DNA of 64,000 nucleotides. It comes from JABLTI01 sp035528035 (lineage in GTDB: Archaea; Asgardarchaeota; Heimdallarchaeia; JABLTI01). A model generated the notes under the pieces. It made no database searches. It was not told the DNA's origin and saw nothing but the letters and a program-made list of their open reading frames with translations. The DNA lies in the NCBI GenBank assembly GCA_035528035.1, contig DATKZI010000039.1, positions 47,595 through 111,594 of the forward strand, read 5' to 3'. Shown one piece after another: positions 53,900 to 63,929 of this stretch. Position numbers and translations under genes: made by a program. Position 1 is the first letter of the stretch. The number at the start of each line of letters is the position of its first letter.

Positions 53900-56353
53900 C
53901 TGACTGCAGCACGTAAATTTCCTATTGGAAAGTTGATTAGCATATTGTCGTTTTTAATGTTAATTTTGTTAGTTTTACCCATATCAATAAATAATAAACA
54001 AATTACTCCAAGTGTTAATTTTGAACCTAATATTGATTTTCAGGAATCTAGATCTATTATTGTTATTACATCTGAAATAATAATAGACGAACCAAAAGTA
54101 AAAGCTAATCCTCCTATAAATGATGATCATTATGAGCCTAAGGATGCTACTTTGACCCCTACCACAATATTAAGAGGACAATCTTTCACTGTCAAAGGGC
54201 AGCTTTATGATAATATCACAGGAACACCGCAACCAATTCCTAATGAGGAAATAATAATTTTCTGGAATGTTTTTGATTGGGATGATTATGCTGTAAATCC
54301 TACTGCCTATAAAAATTTATATGCAATTAGTAGTGGACAAACTAATAGTAATGGTAATTTTTCAATTAATTGTATAGACACAAGTCGGACAAAACCTTTT
54401 GGTCTCATAACTGTGCATACAGTTTGGGCTGGTAATCCACTTTATGGTAAAATAGAAGATATAAGACAAGATATACAAAAAACAATAGAATGTTATGCTA
54501 CCACTAAACTAGATTTCCTTACAGTTGATCCCTCTGTTGTAAGAGAAGGAAAGTCATTTCTTTATGGAGCAGCAATCCGTTTTGATAATGGAACATCTTT
54601 TAGCGCTGCAAATGGACATTCAATAGCAGTTGAGTGGTTAGGTAATACAACCAGTTCTCTACCTTTTGTTAGTAGTATTACTGGTGGTTACTTAGATGTC
54701 CCCAGTGGAACAACCCTTGGTAATCATATATTGAAAATTTCATATAATGTTTCAGCATTAAATATACCTTATGTTGTGGGAAGTATCACCACAGAATCCT
54801 CATTGGGGTCAACAGTTGCTGATTGGTGTAATAAAACATATACTGTAAACGTTTTTAGTGGTGCTGGTGTAACTTTTAATATTGAGGAACCTATTTCTGT
54901 AATTCCAGGGCAATATCCTGAGGTTTTACGTGGGAGTACCCAAATGAATATTACTGGTGTATTGACCGATTCAAATGGTGATCCCTATGGTTATGGTGTT
55001 GACTTAATTGTTAAAGTAGATAATTCAACAGAAGTGGCTTCTGTTACTACGGAAAATTCAGGAGATTTTAGTGTTTTATTCCAGATAACTCCCACTTTAA
55101 TTGTTGTTGGTGATCATTATCTAAACATTGTAGTTGATATAGGCCAATCAATAATTGCTATCAGTGAATTAGAAAATATTACAATTGTTGGAAATTCTAC
55201 TTCTACAATCCCTAAAGCTAATGGTATATTTGTAAATGCTACTACTCCTTTTCTTCTAGCTGGAGAAACAATCCATGTAAATGGAACATTAAGGGATTTA
55301 TTTAGTTCAGTTCCTTTAACCAGTATAACGATCTTTACCCAAATAGGAAGCTATGGTGCACCTTTAAATACAACCACTTCAGGAACAGGTTATTATTCAT
55401 TTTATATTCAAATACCGCTTACCATTGATCCAAATAGTAATAATGAAACAATAAGAATATGGACAGATAGTATTCAATATTATACAAGTTGGAATACCAG
55501 TTTCAAAATAGATGTATTTACCAGTGTTCTATTTTCTGTAAATTTGGATCAAACATCCGTGGTTAATGGTTCTACAATATCATCATTAGGTGGAAATCCT
55601 ATTTATAATACGACAAATTTCATTTTTAATTTAAATATAACAGATAATTTTGGGCGAGCTCTAGGCCTTCGAAATGTAACAATAATTATATCTATTTATT
55701 CATATTCAAGAGCTGTAAATAGCAATGGTAATCTAGTAATTTCAATCCAAAATATTGGATTGATTTTACAAAATGGAAGTTATGCTGTCATCATTGAATT
55801 TACTGATAATCCAACATTTAATTTTGGTTTTACATTAGTTGTTTCTGAACAACCAATTACATCATCATCAACACCACCTGGAGGTTTTAATTTGTCAAGT
55901 CAAATTGCAATTGGAATCCTAATATCTATGGTTTCATTAATAATAATAATATCAATAGTCTATGCTTTTGGAAGATATAGAAAATCCAAACAACAAATAT
56001 CAGTAGGAGCTAGTGGTGAAATTTTGGATTTACAAACCATTATTAAACTAATAGCAGAAGCTGACACGGCAAAAGACTATCAACGAGCAGTGATACTTTG
56101 TTATCAAGCTTTTGAACTAATCTGTATGCAAGATCTTAGAATCCTTAATACTCGATCACAATCACCTCGAGAGCTTGCACGTTTAGTTGCTTCAACTAAT
56201 CGCGTACCAGTTAGAGATGTCACTATGTTGGTAATGCGTTTTGAAGAGTCAAGATATAGCGATCATAAAATAAGTAAAAATTCATTTGCTCAAGCCATCC
56301 AAGCATTAGAAAATATTCAACTTGCTTTGAAAAAAGAATCAAAGATAACCTAA
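53900..56353 (+). CDS. Secreted/membrane-anchored Ig-like surface protein with cytosolic DUF4129-like domain
   Basis: This 817-residue protein has an N-terminal signal anchor: basic AARKFPIGK, then a hydrophobic stretch (LISILSFLMLILLVLPI). An extracellular region of about 630 residues follows, with repeated beta-sandwich segments (TTILRGQSFTVKGQLYDN; PFLLAGETIHVNGTLRDL) and many Asn-x-Ser/Thr sites. A transmembrane helix (about residues 670-690) and a cytosolic helical DUF4129-type domain (AKDYQRAVILCYQAFELICM ... RFEESRYSDHKIS) close the protein. I start at CTG 53900, eight bases after AGGTGG; TTG 53933 would lose the basic signal region and lacks a spaced SD. It is the first gene of a five-gene operon with MoxR and DUF58 proteins. 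Confidence 0.85.
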   Translation: MTAARKFPIGKLISILSFLMLILLVLPISINNKQITPSVNFEPNIDFQESRSIIVITSEIIIDEPKVKANPPINDDHYEPKDATLTPTTILRGQSFTVKGQLYDNITGTPQPIPNEEIIIFWNVFDWDDYAVNPTAYKNLYAISSGQTNSNGNFSINCIDTSRTKPFGLITVHTVWAGNPLYGKIEDIRQDIQKTIECYATTKLDFLTVDPSVVREGKSFLYGAAIRFDNGTSFSAANGHSIAVEWLGNTTSSLPFVSSITGGYLDVPSGTTLGNHILKISYNVSALNIPYVVGSITTESSLGSTVADWCNKTYTVNVFSGAGVTFNIEEPISVIPGQYPEVLRGSTQMNITGVLTDSNGDPYGYGVDLIVKVDNSTEVASVTTENSGDFSVLFQITPTLIVVGDHYLNIVVDIGQSIIAISELENITIVGNSTSTIPKANGIFVNATTPFLLAGETIHVNGTLRDLFSSVPLTSITIFTQIGSYGAPLNTTTSGTGYYSFYIQIPLTIDPNSNNETIRIWTDSIQYYTSWNTSFKIDVFTSVLFSVNLDQTSVVNGSTISSLGGNPIYNTTNFIFNLNITDNFGRALGLRNVTIIISIYSYSRAVNSNGNLVISIQNIGLILQNGSYAVIIEFTDNPTFNFGFTLVVSEQPITSSSTPPGGFNLSSQIAIGILISMVSLIIIISIVYAFGRYRKSKQQISVGASGEILDLQTIIKLIAEADTAKDYQRAVILCYQAFELICMQDLRILNTRSQSPRELARLVASTNRVPVRDVTMLVMRFEESRYSDHKISKNSFAQAIQALENIQLALKKESKIT

Positions 56354-56371
56354 CTTCAGAGGTCAAAAATA

Positions 56372-57892
56372 ATGGCAAATAACAAAGATAAAAAAGGATC
56401 AAATAAAATTGAAAGAAATAACTTCATGTTAGCTGTTATTTTTATTATCTTTTGTTTGCCAATTATTCTCTCAGTAACAAGAATCGGTCAAGAAGGTTCA
56501 AGACAATTTTCCATCTATAATAATGACTGGGATGGTACCAGCACATTAAAAAATAACTTGGAAAGTGAAGGGTTTGAATTTCAACCAATAGTTTCAACTT
56601 TAAATACTCTAACGAGGTTGGAAACAGTTGGGACAGTTGCACTAATAGGTCCAACTAGATTCTTTGATCCAACTGAAACAGCTGCTTTAGCCTATTTTAT
56701 CCTTCGAGGAGGAAGTGTATTAATAGCTGACGATTTTGGTAGAGCTAATGATATACTTGGTATAGTAAATATGGTTTTAGCTCCCTTCTTGGATAATATT
56801 AATCTTTCAGCAGTTGGTTTCTCAAGTGCACCATTAGCAGGTATTAAAATCAATCAATCAGTTTTGATGGATCGTGATTCTTGTTATTATCATCCGGTAA
56901 TGCCCATCCTTAAGAAATTCTATAATTTTCCTGGTGGTCCTTCTATGAATGGTATCAGCCAAGTGGTAACTAGTTATCCATCCTCTATATCTTTTCTAGG
57001 TTATGATGCTACTACAGGAGAAAAACAATGGGTTGCAGGTTTTAATTACCAAGGTGTTCCTATTCCTTCAGGAATAGCCACAACAACAGTAGAAAGCTGG
57101 CTTGAAACAGATATGGCATCTATTAGAAATGGCGATGCAAGAGTTAATGATGGAGAGTGGTCTGGAGTAGAATTTTCAGTAATGTTTCCTATACCATTAG
57201 GGGTTATTGGTGTCGGTAATATTTTGATCTGTTCTGATCCAAGTATTTTTATTAATGAATTAATGGATCTATCTTCATTTGATAATGGATTACTAGCTAG
57301 TAGATTATTTAACTGGTTAGACGTTAATAATACAAGAATAGTCTATTATGATGAGTCTCATTTATCCTTAGCATCAGGGGGAAGAGCGTTGTTAAGTATA
57401 TTTGATCCTTTTAGTTATGTAAGAATCTATTTACGATATGTAGATTCTTTTACTATGTTTCCACTTTTAGCTCCAATGTTTCCATTGATTATGTTTTTAA
57501 TGCTTAAGAGAAGATTTCCAAAACGAAAAGGTCCATCACCATTACTTATGACTAAAGTAAAACAACAACGTTCGCGTTCATTTTTCGCTGCAAAGATGAC
57601 TTGGTATATGAACTACCAGCAATTTGAGATTGCGATAAAGCTTCTCTATAAGAGACTTATACGCCAAATTCAGAAGAAATTTATGATAACTGAAGATCTA
57701 AATTCTGACTCAATTATTGGATTATTAGAAGCAAATTATCCATCTGAATTTAATATAAAAGAAATCGATACAACTCTCAAACGTATCGAGTTAATAATTC
57801 AGAAAAACAGGAAATTAACTGAAGAAGAATTTACTCGTTTAGTTTTTGAGATTAAGAATATCGAAGATATCGTCACACGACCTAATGTGTGA
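56372..57892 (+). CDS. DUF4350-type membrane protein
   Basis: This 506-residue protein has an N-terminal membrane helix (about 18-38, FMLAVIFIIFCLPIILSV). An extracytoplasmic domain then resembles DUF4350/GATase-like folds (TLKNNLESEGFEFQPI, VALIGPTRFFDPTETAALAYFILRGGSVLIADDFG). A second helix lies near residue 365 (FTMFPLLAPMFPLIMFLML), followed by a basic cytosolic C terminus. It lies 18 bases after the Ig-like gene and is part of the MoxR/DUF58 cassette, which is common in archaea. Its biochemical role is unknown. Confidence 0.85.
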   Translation: MANNKDKKGSNKIERNNFMLAVIFIIFCLPIILSVTRIGQEGSRQFSIYNNDWDGTSTLKNNLESEGFEFQPIVSTLNTLTRLETVGTVALIGPTRFFDPTETAALAYFILRGGSVLIADDFGRANDILGIVNMVLAPFLDNINLSAVGFSSAPLAGIKINQSVLMDRDSCYYHPVMPILKKFYNFPGGPSMNGISQVVTSYPSSISFLGYDATTGEKQWVAGFNYQGVPIPSGIATTTVESWLETDMASIRNGDARVNDGEWSGVEFSVMFPIPLGVIGVGNILICSDPSIFINELMDLSSFDNGLLASRLFNWLDVNNTRIVYYDESHLSLASGGRALLSIFDPFSYVRIYLRYVDSFTMFPLLAPMFPLIMFLMLKRRFPKRKGPSPLLMTKVKQQRSRSFFAAKMTWYMNYQQFEIAIKLLYKRLIRQIQKKFMITEDLNSDSIIGLLEANYPSEFNIKEIDTTLKRIELIIQKNRKLTEEEFTRLVFEIKNIEDIVTRPNV

Positions 57893-57947
57893 AATTAAAA
57901 AAAACACTATAAAATAAAAAAAACAAAATTCGGGGTATGAAAAAAAA

Positions 57948-58955
57948 ATGGCAGAATTTGTTCCACCACCACCTCCACCTGAGAAAGTTGCACAAGGAAG
58001 AGAACTTGTAGATGTCTCAGATGTGGAAAGAATAGCGAAAAGTATCGCAGATGAATTATCAAAACATATAATCGGTATGAAAAATACCGTTCAAAATTTA
58101 GTTATTAGTCTATTGTGTGATGGTCACATCCTTTTAGAAGGTGTACCAGGAATAGCTAAAACTACTTTAGCAAAACTTTTCGCTGCAACACTGGGTTGTA
58201 AATATAAACGTATACAATTCACACCTGATCTACTCCCATCCGATGTGCTTGGTACAAATGTTTTTGATCAAAGATCTGGAACATTTAAATTACGACGAGG
58301 ACCTATTTTTACAAATATTCTACTAGCAGATGAAATTAACAGAGCTCCACCAAAAACTCAAAGTGCTCTTTTAGAAGCTATGGCTGAAAGACAAGTATCA
58401 ATTGAGGGTAATACCTATGAGTTGACATCACCATTTATAGTAATTGCAACACAGAACCCAATTGAACAAGAAGGAACGTATCCTTTACCTGAAGCACAAG
58501 TTGATAGATTCTTAATGAAATCTGTTGTTGGGTTACCTAATCCTGCAGAGGAAGAACGAATTATCAAATTAAAACATCAACCAGAAAACAAGCAGATAAA
58601 TGAAATAACCACACCAGAAACAATAATTCACTTACAGAAAATTGTCCGTGATCAAATTTTCGTTGATCAAGGCATTATAGAATTTATTCGTGATATAACA
58701 ATTAAAACTCGAACCGATCCTAGATTACTTCTAGGTGGGAGTCCAAGAGCAAGCATTGCTATGTTGAATGCATCTAAAGCTTATGCTGCTATTTGTGGTC
58801 GAGATTATGTTGTACCAGATGATGTGAAACGTGTAGCTATCGATGCGGTATATCATAGACTTATCTTGAAACCTGAAGCTGATTTGGAAGGTATATCTTC
58901 ACAATCAATTGTCAAAGATATTATTCGGGATATCCCAATTAGAGAAACGCGATAA
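57948..58955 (+). CDS. MoxR-type AAA+ ATPase
   Basis: This 335-residue AAA+ protein has Walker A LLEGVPGIAKTTLAK, Walker B LLADEINRAPPKTQSALLEAM, sensor 1 FIVIATQNPIEQEGTYPLPEAQVDRF and sensor 2 GGSPRASIAML. It starts with a proline run (PPPPPP). MoxR ATPases act as chaperones maturing metal or membrane proteins together with von Willebrand (DUF58) partners, here the next gene. A regulatory role for the operon's secreted products is inferred. Confidence 0.95.
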   Translation: MAEFVPPPPPPEKVAQGRELVDVSDVERIAKSIADELSKHIIGMKNTVQNLVISLLCDGHILLEGVPGIAKTTLAKLFAATLGCKYKRIQFTPDLLPSDVLGTNVFDQRSGTFKLRRGPIFTNILLADEINRAPPKTQSALLEAMAERQVSIEGNTYELTSPFIVIATQNPIEQEGTYPLPEAQVDRFLMKSVVGLPNPAEEERIIKLKHQPENKQINEITTPETIIHLQKIVRDQIFVDQGIIEFIRDITIKTRTDPRLLLGGSPRASIAMLNASKAYAAICGRDYVVPDDVKRVAIDAVYHRLILKPEADLEGISSQSIVKDIIRDIPIRETR

Positions 58956-58980
58956 AAAGAACATCTAAAGAGCTGATACA

Positions 58981-60378
58981 ATGATTTCAAAACGGGGTTC
59001 GTTTATCCTTTTCGGAGGATTGTTTATGATATCCATAGGTTTAGCCTTAGAAGGGATCGTACCTGTTTTTGACGTTATTGTTTTAATTCTCCAACAGGAG
59101 TTGCTCTATAGTGTCTCCGATATTATCGTTTTATATTTCCTTTTAATAGGTATATTAATGGTTATAGGAACAACCTTTGGATATCCAATATTTCGAATCC
59201 AAGCAAATACTGAAGGAATAACAGTTGAAAGAATTCTTGATAAGAAAAAATCTTTTGCAGGCGATTATATTTATGTTCGAATATTTGTACATAATAAAGG
59301 ACCAAACGCCATTGATCATCTTGAAATCTATGATGCATACCCCGAAACCATGGATCTGGTTTTAGGTGAAAATTATCTTTATACTCGAATTGGTGCGGGA
59401 GCAAAAGTTGAGTTCTCCTATATTGTAAGAACACCTGTGAGAGGATTATATAAAATTGGTCCAACAAAAGTTATCATACATGATCGCTTAGGTTTTTATG
59501 AAGAAGAAAAGATTAAGGAAGATTTTGATGAAGTACTAGTTTATCCTTCATATGAAGATATCAAGAAATTGAAAACGCTTGGGGCTAAAAGACAATTAGG
59601 TAGGATGTTTGGAATCCACAAAACAAAATTAAAAGGAACTGGTATGGAATTCTGGGGTATCAGGGATTATTTCCCAGAGGATGCCTTTAGATATATTGAT
59701 TGGAAAGCATTTAGTAGAACTAATAAATTACAGATACGAGAATTCGAGACTGAAAAGAATATTCGAGTAATGATTCTTCTTGACACTTCTCAAAGTATGG
59801 AACAAGGATTGATTAGAAATACTAAATTAGAATTTAGTATACGAGCAGTTGTTCTATTAAGTCATATGGCGCAAGAACGAAAAGATATAATCGGCTTGGC
59901 GACTTATAATAATCGTGTTAATACCTTCACAAAGCCAGGCCAAGGAGTTAGCCACTTTAATAAAATAATAGAAGATTTAGCCTATGTAGAACCTAAAGGA
60001 CCTTCTAATTTAACAAATGCTGTGCAAGAATTGATCATGAGAACCAGAGGTAGGGGATTATTACTGATTATCTCAGATTTGGAAGGAAAAAGAAAAGATA
60101 TACTAGATGGAATACGAAAAGCATCAGCTGCTGGTTATGATGTAATAATCGTTTCACCATTTGGCCCATTTTTTGAGATACAGAATACACGATTAGGTGT
60201 TACTGAAAAAGCATTGGGTGAAGCAATAGCTGAAGAATATTATGAAATTAGAAGAAAATTAAGCAGAGATATACAACGCTACCGTGCAGGAGTAATCTCA
60301 GTAGGTCCAGATGATTTCCTTGTCTCAATTATTAATGAATATATAGAAGCTAAAAGAAGAGGTATTGGTCTTGTCTGA
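58981..60378 (+). CDS. DUF58 protein with von Willebrand A-like domain
   Basis: This 465-residue protein has two N-terminal transmembrane helices (about 8-32, 39-62), then a beta-sandwich domain (FAGDYIYVRIFVHNKGPNAIDHLEIYDAYPE). The DUF58 core follows (GTGMEFWGIRDYFPEDAFRYIDWKAFSRTNKLQIREF) and leads into a vWA fold with the MIDAS motif DTSQS (in ILLDTSQSMEQG). The MIDAS binds metal and mediates partner contact. It lies 25 bases after moxR and overlaps the start of the next gene. Confidence 0.93.
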   Translation: MISKRGSFILFGGLFMISIGLALEGIVPVFDVIVLILQQELLYSVSDIIVLYFLLIGILMVIGTTFGYPIFRIQANTEGITVERILDKKKSFAGDYIYVRIFVHNKGPNAIDHLEIYDAYPETMDLVLGENYLYTRIGAGAKVEFSYIVRTPVRGLYKIGPTKVIIHDRLGFYEEEKIKEDFDEVLVYPSYEDIKKLKTLGAKRQLGRMFGIHKTKLKGTGMEFWGIRDYFPEDAFRYIDWKAFSRTNKLQIREFETEKNIRVMILLDTSQSMEQGLIRNTKLEFSIRAVVLLSHMAQERKDIIGLATYNNRVNTFTKPGQGVSHFNKIIEDLAYVEPKGPSNLTNAVQELIMRTRGRGLLLIISDLEGKRKDILDGIRKASAAGYDVIIVSPFGPFFEIQNTRLGVTEKALGEAIAEEYYEIRRKLSRDIQRYRAGVISVGPDDFLVSIINEYIEAKRRGIGLV

Positions 60379-61720
60379 AACAGATGTATTAAGAGTCGAA
60401 GGAACTAAAGTACGAAGAATGCGAAATCTTCTAAACATAAATAGAATATTTGCTGCTATAGTATTTATCAGTGGATTTGCTTTAGTTATAAGCTCAATTG
60501 ATCCAGTAGTATGGAATTTCCAATCATTTTGGTTTGGATTGAAATTTATTGTTTTTGTATTTGAATTATTTTTCCTTCTGTTAGGATATGGTATAACTCT
60601 TTTATTAGGTTATGATGATGCTGGGGCAGTAGCCCTAATGGCAGCAATACATTCAGCTATTTTTGGTGGGAGTGATACAGTATTAGGTATACCAATACAA
60701 GATTGGATATTGAATCCACTACAGATACCTACAGACCAAAATATTGTGGATGCTTTTTATGCTTTCTTTATAATAATCACTATAATCATTGCATTAATTG
60801 CAGGATTAGGTTTCTTAAGAGAATGTAATCCTGCATTATCAGCTACATCATTTTTTGCTATGAATATCGTTTTAGGATTAGCTTCTTTAAATGGAAAATT
60901 ATTAATCGAACTAGACTTCAGTAGTGGAAATATTATAGAAATGATTTTCTCAAAATTAGTTATAACAGCCTTTATGATTTATTTCTTTCTGGAATTAAGT
61001 TTTCAAGCAAGTTATATTTACAATGTAATTGGACCAAACATTCAAAGACATCGTAGAATCTCGAGTAATATTAATCGATTAAAGAATTTCAAAATGCCTA
61101 TTGTTCAAGAGTTTAAGCGCGTTCTTGATGATGAAGAAGAAAATGGTCATATCAAAGTAAAAGGGAAAGCAACATCAGCTGCAATGCTGAAAGTAACTAC
61201 AGCATTCTCGAGAGTGAAGGGATTAGTAGGTAAGAAGTTGTTCAAGATATCTGCTGATGAAGATTGGGATAAAATGAATAATAGACTTAAGAATTTCTAT
61301 TTGAATCTTGAAGAAGATGATCCATTCTTATCAATGTCACTATCAGCCTCAGCTAATACTCCTTCAATATCGAGATTAATATTTATAATTTCGACAGGAA
61401 CTATTTTCAGAATTGGTACGTTGTTTATTTTATCATGGCTTGCTTTGAATCCTCAACCAATTTTGCAATTTCTACATATGCCTGATTCAATTATTAATAG
61501 TGTGGAAGCTGGACAACCAGAAATGATCATGTTAGTGCTTGCTCCTCTCGCAGTGACATTTTTACTTATTGGATTAATTGTTCAATTCATTCAAAAACGA
61601 GTAGCACAAAGGATGCAAAAAGCGGAAAATGGTCCTGCTATTCATTCCATTTCGGAAACAAAAGAAATGGATAAGAAAAGAGTTAGAAGACGAAGAAGAT
61701 CAGAATCATTACCAGAATAG
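60371..61720 (+). CDS. Polytopic membrane protein of the MoxR/DUF58 operon
   Basis: This 449-residue protein has about seven hydrophobic segments (roughly residues 20-45, 52-75, 84-100, 130-150, 160-180, 195-215 and two near the C terminus). A basic cytosolic segment separates the two membrane parts, and a Lys/Arg-rich C terminus (KKRVRRRRRS) ends the protein. I start at TTG 60371, seven bases after GAGGT; TTG 60365 is too close to that SD. It overlaps the DUF58 stop, showing coupling. Function unknown; it could be the membrane platform for the MoxR-assisted system. Confidence 0.75.
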   Translation: MSETDVLRVEGTKVRRMRNLLNINRIFAAIVFISGFALVISSIDPVVWNFQSFWFGLKFIVFVFELFFLLLGYGITLLLGYDDAGAVALMAAIHSAIFGGSDTVLGIPIQDWILNPLQIPTDQNIVDAFYAFFIIITIIIALIAGLGFLRECNPALSATSFFAMNIVLGLASLNGKLLIELDFSSGNIIEMIFSKLVITAFMIYFFLELSFQASYIYNVIGPNIQRHRRISSNINRLKNFKMPIVQEFKRVLDDEEENGHIKVKGKATSAAMLKVTTAFSRVKGLVGKKLFKISADEDWDKMNNRLKNFYLNLEEDDPFLSMSLSASANTPSISRLIFIISTGTIFRIGTLFILSWLALNPQPILQFLHMPDSIINSVEAGQPEMIMLVLAPLAVTFLLIGLIVQFIQKRVAQRMQKAENGPAIHSISETKEMDKKRVRRRRRSESLPE

Positions 61721-61814
61721 CTTCTTTTTATAATAGAATGCACTATTATTAAAGTATTTAATTAGCTGTTTTAATAGTTAAAAAAGCACTATAAACTATA
61801 GTAGGGTGAATACT

Positions 61815-62867
61815 TTGTCTAAAAAAGAGGAAACCATCGCTATTGGTATAGATTTAGGCACAAGCTTAACTAAATTAGTTGGACCTGGAGGGGAAAACAC
61901 AATCAAAATCCCCAGCCTTGTAGGTGATCCAAATCCTGGATGGAAAGGATTAGGAACAGATCAATCATGGATAAATAACCTCGTTCTGCAAAACGATGAT
62001 GGGAGGAAATATTTCATAGGAGAACTTGCAAGATTACAAAGTGAAATTAAACGACCTTTAGCTGAACATGGTAAAATGAAAAGCTTAAAGGACGCGATTA
62101 CAGCCATAAAAGCAGCAATGTCAATTTTTGTTGAATCTGATTACGCTAATTTAACGATTGCCACGGGAGTTCCCGTTGCAAGCCCACAAGAAGAGATGAC
62201 AACTTTAAGTTCCGGTTTAAAAGGTGCAATGACCATTAATGTAGCAAATGATGCTACTGGTGAAGAAAAACAAATACGACTCAAGATCGACCAGTGTTTA
62301 GTAATGCCTGTATGTTATGGTTCATATTATGAGATACTCAAACAATCAGGAGAAAATCGTGCAGTTGATGCAGTAGTTGTTGATATCGGTGCAGGAGCAA
62401 CAAATATTCTAACAGTCTATGAAGGAAGATTAATGAGAACAGCAAGTGGGAGTGTGCAAGAATCAATAACAACATTAGCTGATAGAATAGCTAGTAACTT
62501 AAATCAACAAACAGGAAAAATACTGCGAGCTTTCGAACTGATAAAAGCTATAGAAGTAGGTAGACAAAGTGTTATGATTGCTGGAGAACAATATGATATC
62601 TCTGATACCATCAAATACTATGTAGGAACAATTTCAGATATGGTGGTCGATGAATTAACTACTCTCTTAGGATCACTTCCACCCGATGCATGGATCGAAC
62701 GTGTTATCCTCACCGGTGGTGGGGCTCAAGTATTTGGTGAAGTTATGAAGAACAAATTAACAGAGCATAATATAGTACATTCACCAAGTGAAGTTATTGT
62801 ACCAAAAGATCCAGTATTAGCAAATGCTATGGGTTTCCAAAAAATAGCTGAATCGAGAAATAAATAA
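61815..62867 (+). CDS. Actin-like ATPase (archaeal ParM/Ta0583-type)
   Basis: This 350-residue protein has an actin fold, with phosphate-1 loop IGIDLGTSLTKLV, phosphate-2 VVVDIGAGATNILTVYEG and adenosine loop VILTGGGAQVFGEVM. The ParM/Ta0583-like N-terminal insertion (GENTIKIPSLVGDPNPGW) is also present. Such proteins polymerise with ATP into filaments for plasmid segregation or unknown chromosomal roles. It is not a close eukaryotic actin relative; key actin-specific loops are missing. I start at TTG 61815, after AGGGTGA; GTG 61806 lies in the SD. It follows the MoxR operon after 94 bases, probably with its own promoter. Confidence 0.88.
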   Translation: MSKKEETIAIGIDLGTSLTKLVGPGGENTIKIPSLVGDPNPGWKGLGTDQSWINNLVLQNDDGRKYFIGELARLQSEIKRPLAEHGKMKSLKDAITAIKAAMSIFVESDYANLTIATGVPVASPQEEMTTLSSGLKGAMTINVANDATGEEKQIRLKIDQCLVMPVCYGSYYEILKQSGENRAVDAVVVDIGAGATNILTVYEGRLMRTASGSVQESITTLADRIASNLNQQTGKILRAFELIKAIEVGRQSVMIAGEQYDISDTIKYYVGTISDMVVDELTTLLGSLPPDAWIERVILTGGGAQVFGEVMKNKLTEHNIVHSPSEVIVPKDPVLANAMGFQKIAESRNK

Positions 62868-62894
62868 AATCTCTGAATAAAAAAATCTGATTCG

Positions 62895-63782
62895 CTAGTG
62901 CGAATCATTTTCATCTTTTTCTTTTTGTTGCTTGTGTTTAATAAAAGTGCCATTTCTATATTCTTGGAATGCTAGCTCTAATTCGCGTTCTGTGTTCATA
63001 ACAATTGGTCCATACCAAGCAACAGGTTCACCTATTGGTTTGCCCGAGATAAGAAGGAAACGAACAGAATCATCTAATGTATGGATTTTTACTTCATCAC
63101 CATTTTTGTATAAAACACATTGTCCTTCAGAAATAGGTTCTTTTTGTTTTGAATCAAAATATCCTTTTCCTTGATAAACAAATGCAAAGACCGTATGATC
63201 TTTTTCTACTTTATGAGTGAATTCACCATGAGATTGTATCATAATATCAAGATATTCAGGTTGTGTAACAATATCTTGTACTGGTCCTTTAACACCATTT
63301 ACTTCTCCACTAACAATTTTAATAGTAACCTTATCGCTGTAACAAATTTCAGGGATTTGATTTTTCAAAATATCTCTATATCTTGGTTGCATCATTTTAT
63401 CTTTACCAGGAAGATTCGCCCAAAGTTGAAAACCACGCATTGAACCATTAGTGTTTTTAGGCATCTCTTGATGAATAATACCAGACCCAGCTGTCATCCA
63501 CTGGCAATCACTTTTTCCTATAATACCACTATTACCAAGACTATCCTCATGTTGGACTTCACCATCGAGCATGTAAGTAATAGTTTCAATACCTCTATGG
63601 GGGTGCCAAGGGAAACCAGCTAAATAATCATTTGGATTATCAGAACCAAAGAAATCGAGTAGAAGGAAGGGATCAAAAAGAGGAACCTCATTAAAACCAA
63701 ATACTCGTTTTAACTTTACTCCTGCACCATCTGAAGTTTGACGACTTTCAATAATTTTCTTAATTAAACGTTCTTGCATCAT
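62895..63782 (-). CDS. Pirin-family bicupin protein
   Basis: This 295-residue pirin has the N-terminal KRVFGFNEVPLFDPFLLLD, metal-site WHPHRGIETITYML and HEDSLGN, then TAGSGIIHQEMP and LWANLPGKDKMMQPRYRDI, with a second cupin at the C terminus ending in VAWYGPIVMN. Pirins bind Fe and may act as quercetinase-like oxygenases or redox sensors. The function in archaea is unsettled. It is convergent with the actin-like gene. Confidence 0.95.
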   Translation of the reverse strand: MMQERLIKKIIESRQTSDGAGVKLKRVFGFNEVPLFDPFLLLDFFGSDNPNDYLAGFPWHPHRGIETITYMLDGEVQHEDSLGNSGIIGKSDCQWMTAGSGIIHQEMPKNTNGSMRGFQLWANLPGKDKMMQPRYRDILKNQIPEICYSDKVTIKIVSGEVNGVKGPVQDIVTQPEYLDIMIQSHGEFTHKVEKDHTVFAFVYQGKGYFDSKQKEPISEGQCVLYKNGDEVKIHTLDDSVRFLLISGKPIGEPVAWYGPIVMNTERELELAFQEYRNGTFIKHKQQKEKDENDSH

Positions 63783-63929
63783 AAAATCAACTAATAATAG
63801 TAAATGATTAATAATAGGGTGTTGTTCGATTATAATCTTGCTAAATAGAAAGTAAATATTAGAAATAAGTTTAGCTTATTAAATAATAGAAATATTGAAT
63901 TTCAAGCAGAAAATCATTAAGGTTAAATT

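Noticed and set aside
61815..62867. Calling the actin-like gene a eukaryotic-type (Loki)actin
   Set aside because: The loops and length fit the ParM/Ta0583-like group; actin-specific insertions are absent.
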